From the NCBI GenBank assembly GCA_014803855.1, contig JAAVAX010000010.1:1-64000 (forward strand): a stretch of DNA of 64,000 nt, in the 5' to 3' direction. Within the stretch, counting starts at the first letter, position 1. Each line of letters opens with the position of its first letter. The translations under genes were made by a program, and so were the position numbers. Positions 20,591-31,653 of the stretch are shown piece by piece. The notes beneath the pieces were generated by a model, which saw only the letters and a program-made list of their open reading frames with translations, searched no databases and was not told where the DNA came from. The DNA is from Mycoplasma sp. (GTDB lineage Bacteria; Bacillota_I; Bacilli_A; Mycoplasmatales; Metamycoplasmataceae).

Positions 20591-20631
20591 GTTGAGTATA
20601 AAAAGTTTATATTTAATGTAAAATAAACAAT

Positions 20632-21624
20632 ATGAAAAAAATAGCTATTATTGGATCAGGAGCATTAGGAACAGCACTTGCTAATATTCTATTTGATGCT
20701 AGTCAAGAAAATGAAATACTAATTTATGGAATAGATGAAAGTGAATTAAATGATTTGAATCAAGGTATGAATACAAAATATTTTGATGATCTTAAATTTC
20801 ATAAATTTAAAACAACAACTAATATTAAAGAAGCACTTCATAAAGTTGATTATATTGTTCTAGCTTTACCATCAATTGCAATTGAAAAAGTGATTACTGA
20901 TATTGTTGAATTTGTTGATCATAAAACATTAATAATCAATGGGTGTAAAGGTTTTTATCCAAATACAGAAATGCCATTACATGCAGGGATAGTTAAAAAA
21001 GTTTCTTCTAATAAAAACATTAGAGGAGTTACTTCAATATCAGGTCCTTCATTTGCTATAGAAATGATTAAGAAAGCACTTACATCAATAGCAGTTGTTG
21101 GTAACGATATTGATCAATTAAAAGAAGTTCAACAATTATTTAAAACTAATTATTTTAGACTTTATAGACAAATTGATGTTGTTGGTGCTGAAATTGGAGG
21201 AATATACAAAAATATCTTAGCACTTGGTGCTGGGATGCTATCTGAATTAGGTTTTAAAATAAATACTTTAGCTTCTTATTTAACAAGAGGAATGAAGGAA
21301 TTATCTGTATTTAATAAATTTATGGGTGGTAAACAAAAAACAATTTATGGATTAACAGGATTAGGTGATTTGATATTGACCGCCACAGACAAAAATTCAC
21401 GTAATTTTACATTTGGTGTTAATTTTGTAAAAGGTAATAATATTGGCACTAAAAACATTACATTAGAGGGATTAACCGCTCTTAAAATTGTTGAAAAAAT
21501 TAGAGAGAAAAACAATTTATATTTACCAATTCAAAAAGCACTTTATAACATTATTTATAATAATAGTACCTTTGAAGTTGAAATAGAAAATCTTTGAGCA
21601 AAAGAATTGAAAGATGAGGATTAA
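20632..21624 (+). CDS. gpsA: Glycerol-3-phosphate dehydrogenase [NAD(P)+]
   Basis: A 330-residue oxidoreductase interconverting dihydroxyacetone phosphate and glycerol-3-phosphate, the backbone precursor of phospholipids. The Rossmann GSGALGTALA motif is at residues 8-17. Other family blocks are VLALPS, SGPSFAIE (about 139-146), the catalytic Lys in IYKNILALGAG near residue 192, and TGLGDLILT. Length is normal. It is followed after 5 bases by a Cof-type phosphatase gene, so the two are probably co-transcribed. Confidence 0.95.
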
Positions 21625-21629
21625 AATTT

Positions 21630-22454
21630 ATGAAAAATAGATATATATTCGCTACAGATGTTGATGGAACAATGTTAATGGATAATGGTCATGTTCATCC
21701 AGAAACATTAAATGCTTTTAAAAAAGCACAAGAAAATGGTTCTGTTGTTGTTATTGCAACTGGTCGTTCAGTTGTAAGAACTAAACCACTTGTTGAAAAA
21801 ATGCCATATGTAGATTATTTTGTATGTAATAATGGTGCTGTTGTTTATGATGTTAATAACAATGAAGTTATTTATTTAGATGGTGTTGATCCTAAACATT
21901 ATCCAACATTATTGGACTTTGCTAGAAAACATAATCTGACATTTAAGTTACACACTGAAAATGATTGAATTGGAGATATAGGAGTAGAAGAACAAATACC
22001 AACAATATTAACAGATGAAATGGATCAAGAAATTAGAAAGTATATTAAAGAAAATCCAAACAGTACTAAATTATACAATGGACAGACACCAACTCAACTC
22101 TCAGTTAATGGTTCTGAAGAATTTTGCAAAAAACATTATGAAGATTTAAAGAAAATTTTTGAACACAATTCAAGTGTATATTTAACAAACTCAACATATA
22201 TTGATGTTAATCCAAAAGATAAATCAAAATGAACTGGATTATTAGAAATAGCCAAGAAATTAAATATAGATAAAAATAATATTGTAACTTTTGGTGATAG
22301 TGGAAATGATTTGGAAATGTTACAAGGTTCAGGTGAGCATGGATATCCATTAGCTAATTCAAAAAAAGAATTAACAGATATCATTCCAGCAAAAATTGGT
22401 TCTAATAATACAAATGCTATTGGACTAAAAGTCATTGAATATTTAGAAAAATAG
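21630..22454 (+). CDS. Cof-type HAD phosphatase
   Basis: A 274-residue HAD-superfamily hydrolase of the Cof/IIB type. Motif I is ATDVDGTML with the nucleophilic Asp near residue 9, motif II is VVVIATGRSV, and the C-terminal motif IV is VTFGDSGNDLEML. A cap domain lies between. Such enzymes dephosphorylate sugar phosphates, nucleotides or flavin precursors; the substrate cannot be read from sequence. Mollicutes carry several paralogs. It follows gpsA by 5 bases. Confidence 0.9.
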
Positions 22455-22462
22455 CATATTTA

Positions 22463-22468
22463 TATAAT
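22463..22468 (+). promoter_or_regulatory. Probable -10 element of tRNA-His
   Basis: A perfect TATAAT lies 17 bases before the mature tRNA-His end, right after the preceding gene. No good -35 is visible. Confidence 0.45.
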
Positions 22469-22485
22469 ATAATAAAGTGACATGT

Positions 22486-22562
22486 GGTAGATATGGCGAA
22501 ATGGTCAACGCATCGGGTTGTGGCTCCGACATGTGCGGGTTCGATTCCCGTTATCTACCCCA
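22486..22562 (+). tRNA. tRNA-His (GTG)
   Basis: The acceptor stem GTAGATA pairs with TATCTAC. The extra 5' base G (22486) faces discriminator C73 (22559), the histidine identity pair, so G-1 is genome-encoded. The anticodon stem TCGGG/TCCGA holds the loop TTGTGGC with anticodon GTG. The T arm GCGGGTTCGATTCCCGT is normal and CCA is encoded at 22560-22562. A run of seven Ts follows. Confidence 0.96.
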
Positions 22563-22572
22563 TTTTTTTATT

Positions 22573-23127
22573 CTAATTTTCAATTCCATAAAGACCATTA
22601 TAAGCCTTATTTGCTATATCTTTACCATATAGAATTTCAATTACTTTGATACCTAAATCTATAGCAGCTGAAGGACATTTTCCTGTAATGTATTTATTAT
22701 CAACAGTAACATATTCTTTGTTTCTATTTTTCCCTGAAACTTCTTTAATGTTGCTTAATGGGTATGAAGAATAATTTTTATCTTTGTAAATATCATTATC
22801 ATATAATGCATTTGGACCATCACAGATAGCAAAAATTCATTTATCATTTTCAATAAATTTTTTAATTAAATCAATTGCTCTCTTGTTTGTTCTTAAATTT
22901 ATGCAAGCTGCCCCACCTGGAACAAAAACTGCATCATAATCATTTACATCTATATCAGAATGAATTGTTTTAATTACACCAATATTATTTGAACCCAAAA
23001 CTTCTGTTTGATTATCAGGATTTCAATATGTAATATTTTCTATTTTTTGCGATCTATTTAATGCACCTAAAAATCCATATACTTCTATTTCTTGATATTT
23101 TTCAATAATTACAACTAATAATTTCAT
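22573..23127 (-). CDS. DJ-1/PfpI family protein
   Basis: A 184-residue protein of the DJ-1/PfpI class I glutamine amidotransferase-like fold. It starts MKLLVVIIEKYQEIEVYGFL, with the conserved Glu in the EIEVYG segment, has AVFVPGGAA, and the nucleophile elbow FAICDGPNAL with the reactive Cys. Members act as chaperones, deglycases or redox sensors; which applies is unknown. AGGAG lies just upstream of ATG 23127. It converges with tRNA-His. Confidence 0.88.
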
Positions 23128-23456
23128 TTTATACTCCTAATTTAATTATAAATTTTATAATAACAAAATCATTGATTGTTTAATTAGTTTATTTAATTAA
23201 AAATATTTTTATTTTTGAAAATGAATAAATTAATAGCAAGAAAATTTATCCAAATTTTATCAATTGATTAAAATAATTAATTGATAAAACAAAAATTTTT
23301 TTGAATATATCGATAGTTAAAATTGCAAATTTTGTAAATTTAAGATATTTGATAGTATAATCAAATTCCGCTTAATGTTCATTACAAGAAAAATATTATT
23401 ATTTAAATCTTAGTTTTAGCAATTTTTATTTATATTGTTTTATAATAAACAAGTAT
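23128..23456. other. Divergent intergenic region, nothing specific
   Basis: About 330 bases between the DJ-1 gene (minus) and a membrane protein gene (plus). It is AT-rich with many short repeats of TTGATTAA type but no gene, RNA or strong hairpin that I can support. Confidence 0.5.
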
Positions 23457-24896
23457 ATGTTGACTAGTAATAATAACAATGAAAAATTCATGAAAAAATT
23501 GAAAGATAAATCAAAAAATGCAAAGAATAAAATGAAAATTTCATGAAAAAATAGAAAACAATATAAGATATTTGAATCAAAGCAATTTTTAGGAATTATA
23601 TTAATTGCAGTATTTGTTTATTTATTTGTTGTATCTATTGTTGATGTAAGAGGTTTCTCAACTATTAACTCTTATACTTTTGGAATGTTATTTGGTTATT
23701 ATTCATACTTTTTTTATATTGGTTTTATCATTTTAGGTTTATCAATGCTTTTCCAAATAAATGTTAGATTTGAAAAATTTATAGCTACAAGATTTGAAAG
23801 AAAACTCTATTTTTCATGAATATCATATTTATTATTATCAATTGGAGTGGCTTTAGTAGTTGAATCAATTATTCAATGAGTCGAAGTTGGTTCTCCCTTC
23901 CCTGATAAATTTGCTTTTGATAGTTTTCTTGGTAGATGATGAGACAATTTTTCTAATAAAAATGGAGCTTATGGTGTTCCTTTATTACCAGGAATTAAAA
24001 ATTCTGGAATGATAATTTCATTATTTATGTCACTAATTGTTTCATGATCTGGATGTATAGTTGCAATAATTGTGGGATTGTTATTGATTGCGTATTTTGT
24101 TTTCTATATGTTTTATGGATCTATATTCAAAAAAATTAGACAAAAAATGCTTGGCAATTCAAATAAAAAAGAAGCAATGAATAAAAAAGAATTTGAAGAA
24201 TATAAAACAAAAATTATGGACCTTTCTTTTGAAGATAAATCAGGTATGGTTGAAAAGCCAGATTTAGATTTGGTTTCAAATATTGAAGCTAAGACAACAA
24301 CAATAGCTATTGATAATCCTGATATAATATTCCCTATTGATAATCCATTTTCTTCATTTGAAGATGAAAAAAGTCATGAATTTGTTGAAGATAAGACATT
24401 ACAACTTAATTTAGAGAAAAATATTACTAAGGAATTTAAAATCAATTCAATTGAAAATAAAATTAAGAAAACACCTGACATTGAAACATTTGATTTTGAA
24501 CTTGATATTTTCAAAACTTCAACTGATGTTGTGAATTTTGATATAAACAATATTTCACTAGACACTAAGGATATTAATTTATCTACACCAGTTAATACTA
24601 ATGAAGAATTACAAGATCAAAAATTTGAATCACAAGTTAAAAATAATGTTGAAGAGGTTAAAAATAATATTGTTATTAATGAAGATGATGATAGTATTTA
24701 TGATAGCAAAACAATTGTATTTAATAATAATGACACTATTGAACAAAATTTTGTACTTGATGATTCATCAGATATTGAAACTCAAATTACTATTAATAAT
24801 GTGGATAATAGTATAAAAAATAATGAACCAGTTCAAGAGACACAAGAGCAAAATATTGTTTATTTTAAAAATGATGAGGAAGAAAGAGAAGAATAA
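23457..24896 (+). CDS. Membrane protein with FtsK-4TM-like domain, no motor
   Basis: A 479-residue protein. About residues 40-225 form a membrane domain of four to five helices separated by polar loops with SFxxx-type spacing resembling the N-terminal 4TM domain of FtsK/SpoIIIE. The remaining 250 residues are acidic, Asn-rich and probably disordered, with no P-loop; the DNA-translocase motor is absent. In FtsK this membrane part acts in division. Whether this is a split FtsK, a division protein, or unrelated is unclear. Start ATG 23457 is the first in frame; ATG 23490 is an alternative. A thioredoxin gene follows after 3 bases. Confidence 0.6.
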
Positions 24897-24899
24897 TCT

Positions 24900-25244
24900 A
24901 TGATTTTGATAAAGCAAATGAAATGAAAAGATGCTGAAAAGTTTATAGAAAGTAATAAAGATATTATTTATCTTTGATTTGGCACTGAATGATGTGGTGA
25001 TTGTCAAATGATGTTACCTATAGTTGAAGGTGTTGCTGAGCAATATTCTAATAATGAAAAAATATCTTTTATAAAAGTGAATGCTGAGGAAGCTGGTCTT
25101 TTTAGAGAAGAATCTAAATATAAGGTTTACAGAGTTCCAACTCATGTATTTATAAAAAATTCTGAAATAAGATCTATTATGTATGAATACATTCCTGAAG
25201 ATGCTATTATTAATGAAATTGATCAATTAAGATATGAAAAATAA
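24900..25244 (+). CDS. Thioredoxin-like protein
   Basis: A 114-residue thioredoxin-fold protein with active site WCGDC (Cys32 and Cys35), the cis-proline segment YRVPTHVFIKNSE, and the usual helix-strand order. The motif differs from the canonical WCGPC. It is cytoplasmic with no signal peptide. Likely a thiol-disulfide reductase. It starts just after the acidic membrane protein gene and overlaps the start of uvrC by 11 bases. Confidence 0.88.
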
Positions 25245-26919
25245 TAAATTCAATACAAGTAACATTACCACAAAATGTGGTGTATATTGATTTAAAGATA
25301 TAAATGACAATATTTTATATATAGGAAAAGCTAAAAATATAAAAAAAAGATTAGAACAATATTTAAATGGGTCTATAAATTCATATAAAACACCCATTTT
25401 AGTAGAAAAATCCAATAGTGTTGATTATCAAATATGTCAAAATGAAAAAGAATCATTATTGCTAGAACAAGAATTAATTAAGAAGCATAAGCCATATTAT
25501 AATGTTTTACTTTTAGATGATAAAAAATATCCATACATTGCTATTGAATTGAAGCAAAATAAAATAGAATTTAAAACTAGATTTTTTTACAAAAATCAAC
25601 CTAATTCATATTATTTTGGCCCACTACCTCCAAATTATGGGTATAAAACTATTAAAAATTTCTTAATACATGAATGTTTATATGAAAATGGTTTACCAAT
25701 TGAAAATAAAAATGATCCAGAATTTTGAAGAGATAAATTTGAATATGCAAAGAAAATACTTTCCTCATCAAATAATGAAATAATTTCAAAATTAAAATCT
25801 CAAATGATTTATGCTTCTAATAATCAACAATATGAATTAGCTAAGGAATATAGAGATGTAATTTATTATTTAACAAATAACCAACAACAATCAATTACAT
25901 TTGATGATAATAAGAATTTTGATGTTATAGCATTTGAACAATATGAAAATTATTTGATGATTATAATTCACAATTTTAAAAATGGTTCTTTCTTTATGCA
26001 AGAAGATTTTATTGTTGAAATTAATGTTGATTTATATGAATCTATAGTTTCATTCATTAATCAATTTTATTTAATGAGAAATATTCCAGATTTTGTTGTA
26101 ACCAATTATGAAATTTTTTCAGAAGATTTGGTAATAAATAAATCAATAATAGTACCTAAAAAAGGACAATATTATCAAGCATTAAAAAATGCTCTTAACA
26201 ACATTGATGTTAATAAGGAGTTAAAAATTTTAAAGTTCAAGAATAGAAAAAATATAAATATCAAAGTAAAGAATTTTTTACATTCAATATTAAATATTAA
26301 TGTTAATGATTTTATTATGATTGATAATTCTAATGAAGCTAATTTAGATGTTGTTAGTGTCATTATTTATTACAAAAATTATGTACCTCACTTTAAAAAT
26401 TATAGAAAATATAGTATTTTGCACAGTAATAGAAAATCAGATGTTGAATACATTAAACAAGGTTTAGAAAAATATTTTAATAACAATGAAGAAGTACCTG
26501 ACCTAATAATAGTTGATGGAGCTATACAACAACTTAATGAAGCCAAAAAATTATTAAAAAAATTAAATATTTTGCTTCCTATAATTGGACTTGTAAAGAA
26601 TGATAAACATCAAACTGATCACATATTAAATAGTGATGGTCAAAAAATAGAAATTAAAGATAATGATATTTATAATTTTTTTTCGAAAATTCAATTAGAA
26701 GTTGATTCATTTGCTAAATCATTTCATTCTAAAAAGAAATTGAATTCATCACTTGAAGGATTTTTGTATAGCATAAAAGGAATTGGTGAAAAAACTGAAA
26801 AAAAATTATTAGATTATTTTAAAACATATTCAAATATCTATAATGCAACAGAAGAAGAATTATCTAAAGTTGTATCAAAATCAATAGCTTCTAAAATAAT
26901 TAAAAAATTAGGAAAATAA
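25234..26919 (+). CDS. uvrC: Excinuclease ABC subunit C
   Basis: A 561-residue nuclease subunit that makes both cuts in nucleotide excision repair. The GIY-YIG-type N-terminal domain (CGVYWF then ILYIGKAKNIKKRL) is clear, followed by a UvrB-binding segment, a C-terminal RNase H-like nuclease domain (LIIVDGAIQQLN, IIGLVKNDKHQTDH), and a helix-hairpin-helix pair at the end (GIGEKTEKKLL). Slightly shorter than the usual 590-610. It overlaps the thioredoxin gene; tRNA-Arg follows. Confidence 0.94.
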
Positions 26920-26942
26920 TGTAAAATATTTTTTATAAAAAT

Positions 26943-27018
26943 GGTCGCGTAGCTCAGGGGACAGAGCACGTGCCTTCTAAGCATGTGGTCGGAGGTTCGA
27001 ATCCTCCCGTGATCGCCA
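26943..27018 (+). tRNA. tRNA-Arg (TCT)
   Basis: A 76-base cloverleaf. The acceptor GGTCGCG pairs with CGTGATC (two G-T pairs), the D arm GCTCAGGGGACAGAGC, an anticodon arm with loop CTTCTAA (anticodon TCT, reads AGA/AGG), the T arm GGAGGTTCGAATCCTCC, and encoded GCCA at the 3' end. A run of eight Ts follows. AGA is the main arginine codon in this window, matching the tRNA. Confidence 0.96.
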
Positions 27019-27115
27019 TTTTTTTTATACCTTTTTTCAATCATTTAAATAAATTTTTTATAAAATAGTAGTTAATATTTCATTATATTAATTGAATAAC
27101 ATGTAAGGAACAAAT

Positions 27116-28576
27116 ATGCCTAAAAAAACTACAAAAACACCTATAAAAAAAGCTAAAAATATTTCAAAATCTAACAAAAATAAAACATCTACTACTCAAA
27201 AAAAAATAGAAACAAAAAAAAATGTTTCTGCATCTAAAAAATTAACTACAAAAAAAAGTATTTCCAAACCTAAAAAATCAACATCAAAGCAATCCTCTTC
27301 TAAAAAATCTTTAACGAGAACAATTCCTATTAAAAAAACAATTGTTAAAAAAACTACTACTACCAAAGCAAAAAAATCAGTTAAAAAATATAACACATCA
27401 TTAGATGTTTTGTCAATGAATAGGGAAGTTATTATAAATAATAAAAAAGTTACATTACCTAAAAATCATAATTTTGTTTCTTATCTTTGTGTGTGAAGAA
27501 TGTATTTACAAACAAATCCTAAAACAAAACAACAATATGTTAAGAGATTTTGAATTGTTATTGGTGAAGGACATAAGAACTATAGAAAATTTGAAACACA
27601 AGAAGAAGCTATTAGATATTTTAGAAATCTTAAAAAATATGCAAAAATGAGAGTTCAATCTGCTAATTCTAAAAGATTTACAAGAACAATATACACCTTC
27701 TTTGAATTAATATTTAGAGGATTAGATATTAAAAAAATTAATTTTAAAGACAAGGTTTCTAAAAAATCATCTAATAAGAATGTAATAAATGAAAATGTTG
27801 ATTATGAAGATGAATATACAAAATATGATTTAGATGCTATTAGTGATGACACAAATCCAGAATCTGTTAATGAAGAAGAGATTGATAAAATAATTTCTAA
27901 AAAAGATGGCGAAACTGTTTTATTGGATTATAAATTAGAAATAGAAGATACAAGTGAATATGATCCATATGACCCTTATACAAAAACAGTAAGTGTTACT
28001 AAAAATCCTGATATTAATACTAATAACAAAGAAACTACAAGTGAATACGATCCATATAAACCTTACACAAAAACAGTAAGTGTTACTGAAACTTCTGAGA
28101 TTAATAATGATGGTTTAGATGATGAAACAGAAACATTTGAGTCTACAACTGTTTATAACAATAACAACAGATTATTTGTTGAAGAAGAAAAAAGAAAAAT
28201 AGTAGAACCAAATTCAGAATATGATGAAATAGTTTTATTTGAAAATCCAAATAATCATTTTAGAAATAATGATACCAATGAAACTAATGGTTCAGATAAA
28301 ACATCCTTATATGACTTAGTATCTAAAGAGGAAAAAGATACAATTAATGAAATACTAAAAGATGATTACGCTGAAATAGAAGATGAGTTTAAAATTGAAC
28401 AGCATCAAACATCTACTAATAAATATAATGAAGTTTTAAATTATAATGAATCTGATAGCAAATCAAATAAAAACACAAAGAAAAAACTTTGAATTACTAT
28501 TATTTCTTTAGTTGTTGTAGCTTTAATAGTGGCATTAGTAATAATATTTTTATATGCATTTAAAATATTAAAATAA
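27116..28576 (+). CDS. Tail-anchored acidic repeat protein with basic N-terminus
   Basis: A 486-residue protein with four parts. Residues 1-95 are extremely Lys/Thr/Ser-rich and histone-like. About 110-190 hold a compact region (QTNPKTKQQYVKRFWIVIGE, then FETQEEAIRYFRNLKKYAK) that looks like a small DUF2188-type fold. About 200-455 are acidic and disordered, including two direct repeats SEYDPYxPYTKTVSVT. A single membrane helix closes the chain. It is probably tail-anchored with a possibly nucleic-acid-binding basic start. Start ATG 27116 has AAGGAAC upstream. Function unknown. Confidence 0.75.
27953..28087 (+). repeat. Two 48-base direct repeats encoding SEYDPYxPYTKTVSVT
   Basis: Copies at 27953-28000 and 28040-28087, 87 bases (29 codons) apart, nearly identical in DNA as well as protein. 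They lie inside the tail-anchored acidic protein gene. Confidence 0.85.
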
Positions 28577-28624
28577 ATGTAATATAATTTACAAAATATA
28601 AAAATAAGAATAAGGAATATAGAA

Positions 28625-29218
28625 ATGACAAATATGACAGATATAATGATTTTGTTAATACTTATTATAGTAGTATTAGTGTTTGTTATTTTATTAGTAC
28701 CATTAATTATTAACATCTTTAAATTTTTAACAAGTGACCAAAGAAAGAAAAAAAATAGTAAGAACATAAGTTCAAGTGCAAAAATTCGTTTGATAAATCA
28801 GTTGCGTGAATCAATTGAATTTTTATCTAAAACAAAAACTGGTGCAATTATTACAATTGAAAATAAAGATAACTTAGATAATTTAAGAACTGATGGGGTA
28901 AAAATTGATGCTAGTATTTCATCATCACTAATAATTTCAATATTTAATAAAAATTCTCCTTTGCATGATGGGGCAATTATTATTAGAAATGGAAGAATAA
29001 TATATGCTGCCACTTACTATAAAATAACTAAAAAATCAATTGATAATAAATATGGTTCAAGACATCGTGCTGGTTTGGGTATATCTGAAGTTTGTGATGC
29101 TACAACAATAATAGTATCTGAAGAAACAGGAGATGTTTCTATTACAAAAAATTCATTATTAGTACCAATTAAATTAAATGAATTCCAAGAAAAATTATTA
29201 TTCTTTTTAAATGATTAA
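28625..29218 (+). CDS. cdaM: Membrane-anchored diadenylate cyclase
   Basis: A 197-residue protein that makes cyclic di-AMP from two ATP. One N-terminal membrane helix (about residues 5-33) is followed by the DAC domain with its two signature motifs: LHDGAIII near residue 118 and GSRHRAGLGISE near 142. The short single-helix form corresponds to CdaM of mycoplasmas rather than the three-helix CdaA. Cyclic di-AMP usually controls potassium and osmotic balance. mgtE follows about 45 bases downstream. Confidence 0.92.
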   Translation: MTNMTDIMILLILIIVVLVFVILLVPLIINIFKFLTSDQRKKKNSKNISSSAKIRLINQLRESIEFLSKTKTGAIITIENKDNLDNLRTDGVKIDASISSSLIISIFNKNSPLHDGAIIIRNGRIIYAATYYKITKKSIDNKYGSRHRAGLGISEVCDATTIIVSEETGDVSITKNSLLVPIKLNEFQEKLLFFLND

Positions 29219-29263
29219 TATTTACAAACATTTTTAATTTACATATATTGGGAGGTGTTAATA

Positions 29264-30706
29264 GTGGAAGAAACAACAAAAAAATATGATATAAAGAAAT
29301 TAATTGTTGAAAAAGATTTATACTCTATTAGACAATATGTTGATAACACCTCTTTTGATGAAATTGTTGATGAATTAGATGAGCTAAATGATCTAGAAGT
29401 ATCATTGTTTTTTAGATTTTTAAAAACAGAAACAGCTTCTGAACTTTTTTCTCGTCTTAATGAGGATCAACAACAGACAATAATTCAGAATTTGACAAAA
29501 AAAGAAATTGCTGATTTTATTAATGAATTATATTCAGATGAAATTGCCGATGTTTTGGAAGCATTGCCACCAGATATGGCAAAAACCATTTTATTAACTG
29601 TTGATAGAGATACTAGAGTTAAGGTCAATCAAATTCTTAGATATGATGATGAAGAAGTAGGATCAGTGATGTCGGTTGACATTATTTCTTTAAAATCAAA
29701 TCTAACAAATAAAGAAGCATTAGAACTTATTAAGAGAAAAAGAGAAGAATCTGAAATTGGTCAATTTTACTATGTAGTAGATTCTAAAAATAAGTTACAG
29801 GGTTCTACAACCCTTGAGGATATTGTTTTTTCACCAAAAGATGATCTTGTATCTAAAAAAATGAATAGTGTTAAATCTGTTAGAACTAAACAATTAAAAG
29901 CAGAAGCTGCTAATATTTTTTCATCTGAGGATTATTCTACATTACCAGTTGTTGATGATAATGGAGTGTTAATGGGGATGCTTACTTCTAATGATGTAAT
30001 TGATATTATTAAAGATGAAGCATCTGAAGATATTTATAGAGCAGCTGGTATTTCATATGAAAACCAATTAACAACATCATACTTAAAAACATCATTACTT
30101 TCAATAGTTAAGTCAAGAATTTTTTGACTTATTATTTTAATGATTGGTTCTACTCTATCACAAATGATCATTCAAATATTTAATCAAGAGTTTGAAGATA
30201 AATTTTCAAGTGTAGCAATAATTGGACCACTTATTTCTTCCATATTAGTTGCATTAATTCCAGTTACATCAGCTACTAGTGGTAATGCTGGGTCTCAATC
30301 CACTTCTACTTTGACAAGGGCTGCTTCATTAGGTGAATTAAAAGATGCCAAAATGCAAAAGATTATAATTAAGGAAACTTTGGTAGGTCTAATATTAGGT
30401 TCTATATTGTCAGTTATAAATTTTATAAGACTAATTATTTATTATATGGCTTATAATGGACTATTATTTCAACAACCTACATTTTTATTGTTAATTTCAA
30501 TGATATCCTCAATTTCTTTATTAATATCAATTACACTGTCTAAAACATTTGGAGCTTCTATATTAGCTCTAGCAATAAAAACAAAAAGAGATCCAGCAGT
30601 TATGTCTGCTCCACTAATAACTACAATTATTGATGCATTATCTACACTAATATTCTTTTTATTAGCATATGCAATATTAATTCCATTAATTCCAATATTT
30701 AGTTAA
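29264..30706 (+). CDS. mgtE: MgtE magnesium transporter
   Basis: A 480-residue Mg2+ channel. An N-terminal helical domain (about 1-125, including LYSDEIADVLEALPPDMA) is followed by two CBS domains (about 130-250, starting DDEEVGSVMS) and five C-terminal membrane helices with SATSGNAGSQSTSTLTRA near the pore. GTG 29264 is chosen since GGGAGG (29250-29255) lies 8 nt upstream; the GTG at 29255 overlaps it. Cytosolic Mg2+ closes the channel by binding between the N and CBS domains, as known for the family. Confidence 0.95.
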
Positions 30707-30724
30707 TTAGTATTCAACACAAGT

Positions 30725-31510
30725 TTATTTAATACCTTTTTCATCTAAAGCTGCATAAACTTTTTCAGTTGTTTTAAATGATATTTTTGCTATTTCATAT
30801 AAAGCTTTTCTTCCATATTTTTCACAAAATTCAATAGCTACCTTTTCAACTTCACTATTAGTTCCTAGAGGAAATTTTATTCCAACTAATTCATCTTGTT
30901 CTTTCATTAATTCTAAAAATCTATATCTTGCAACTATTGAAGCAGCTGCTACTGAAACATGAATATTTTCTGCTTTTTGTGCTAAAATGATTTCCTTTTG
31001 TATTTCATCTGTTTTTAAACGAGATTTCATCAAATTTTCATAATATTTATTAATATTGTCATCACTAGCAAAAGCATCTAATAGTATGTAATCTTCATTA
31101 ACTTTATCATATTTTTCTAGGGTGGTTATTGATTTTAAATGTAAAAACATTTTTAACTCATGAGCATTCATATATTTTGCTAAATTGTTGTAACCTTTTT
31201 GTGTCAAATGGTTAACTCTATATTTGATTAAATCTTTAATTTTTGGAAATAATTCCATTATTTTAGAATCTGATAAGGTTTTAGAATCTTTCACACCTAA
31301 TTGTATTAATTCATCAACATTTTCACTAGGTACATATACAGCAGCAGCAACTAAAGGTGTTAAATAATCACCAACACCTGTTTCATCTGAACCTATAATA
31401 TTTTTATCTTTTAAATCTATATCAGAAGAAAAATTAATAATTTTTAGTGGTTTAAAATCACTTTTTGAATGATCTATTTTTTTGCTTTTTTTACCTTTTT
31501 TAACTGCCAT
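30725..31510 (-). CDS. rnhC: Ribonuclease HIII
   Basis: A 261-residue nuclease cleaving RNA in RNA/DNA hybrids. The catalytic core starts at IIGSDETGVGDYLTP with the Asp-Glu pair at 42-43 typical of RNase HIII, followed by KDSKTLSD, LLDAFASD, and HVSVAAASIVAR. A Lys-rich N-terminus replaces the longer TBP-like domain of other HIII enzymes. It converges on mgtE and is divergent from mnmE. Confidence 0.92.
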   Translation of the reverse strand: MAVKKGKKSKKIDHSKSDFKPLKIINFSSDIDLKDKNIIGSDETGVGDYLTPLVAAAVYVPSENVDELIQLGVKDSKTLSDSKIMELFPKIKDLIKYRVNHLTQKGYNNLAKYMNAHELKMFLHLKSITTLEKYDKVNEDYILLDAFASDDNINKYYENLMKSRLKTDEIQKEIILAQKAENIHVSVAAASIVARYRFLELMKEQDELVGIKFPLGTNSEVEKVAIEFCEKYGRKALYEIAKISFKTTEKVYAALDEKGIK

Positions 31511-31653
31511 ATATTCACCACCTCAGTTTATTTAATTTAAATTTATGATTATAGATTATATATTTATATTTTTCTTTGTTTTCAAAAAATTATGAGCAAC
31601 TAATAATATTAAATATACATATTTAATAAATTGTATTAAAATCTATATTAATT

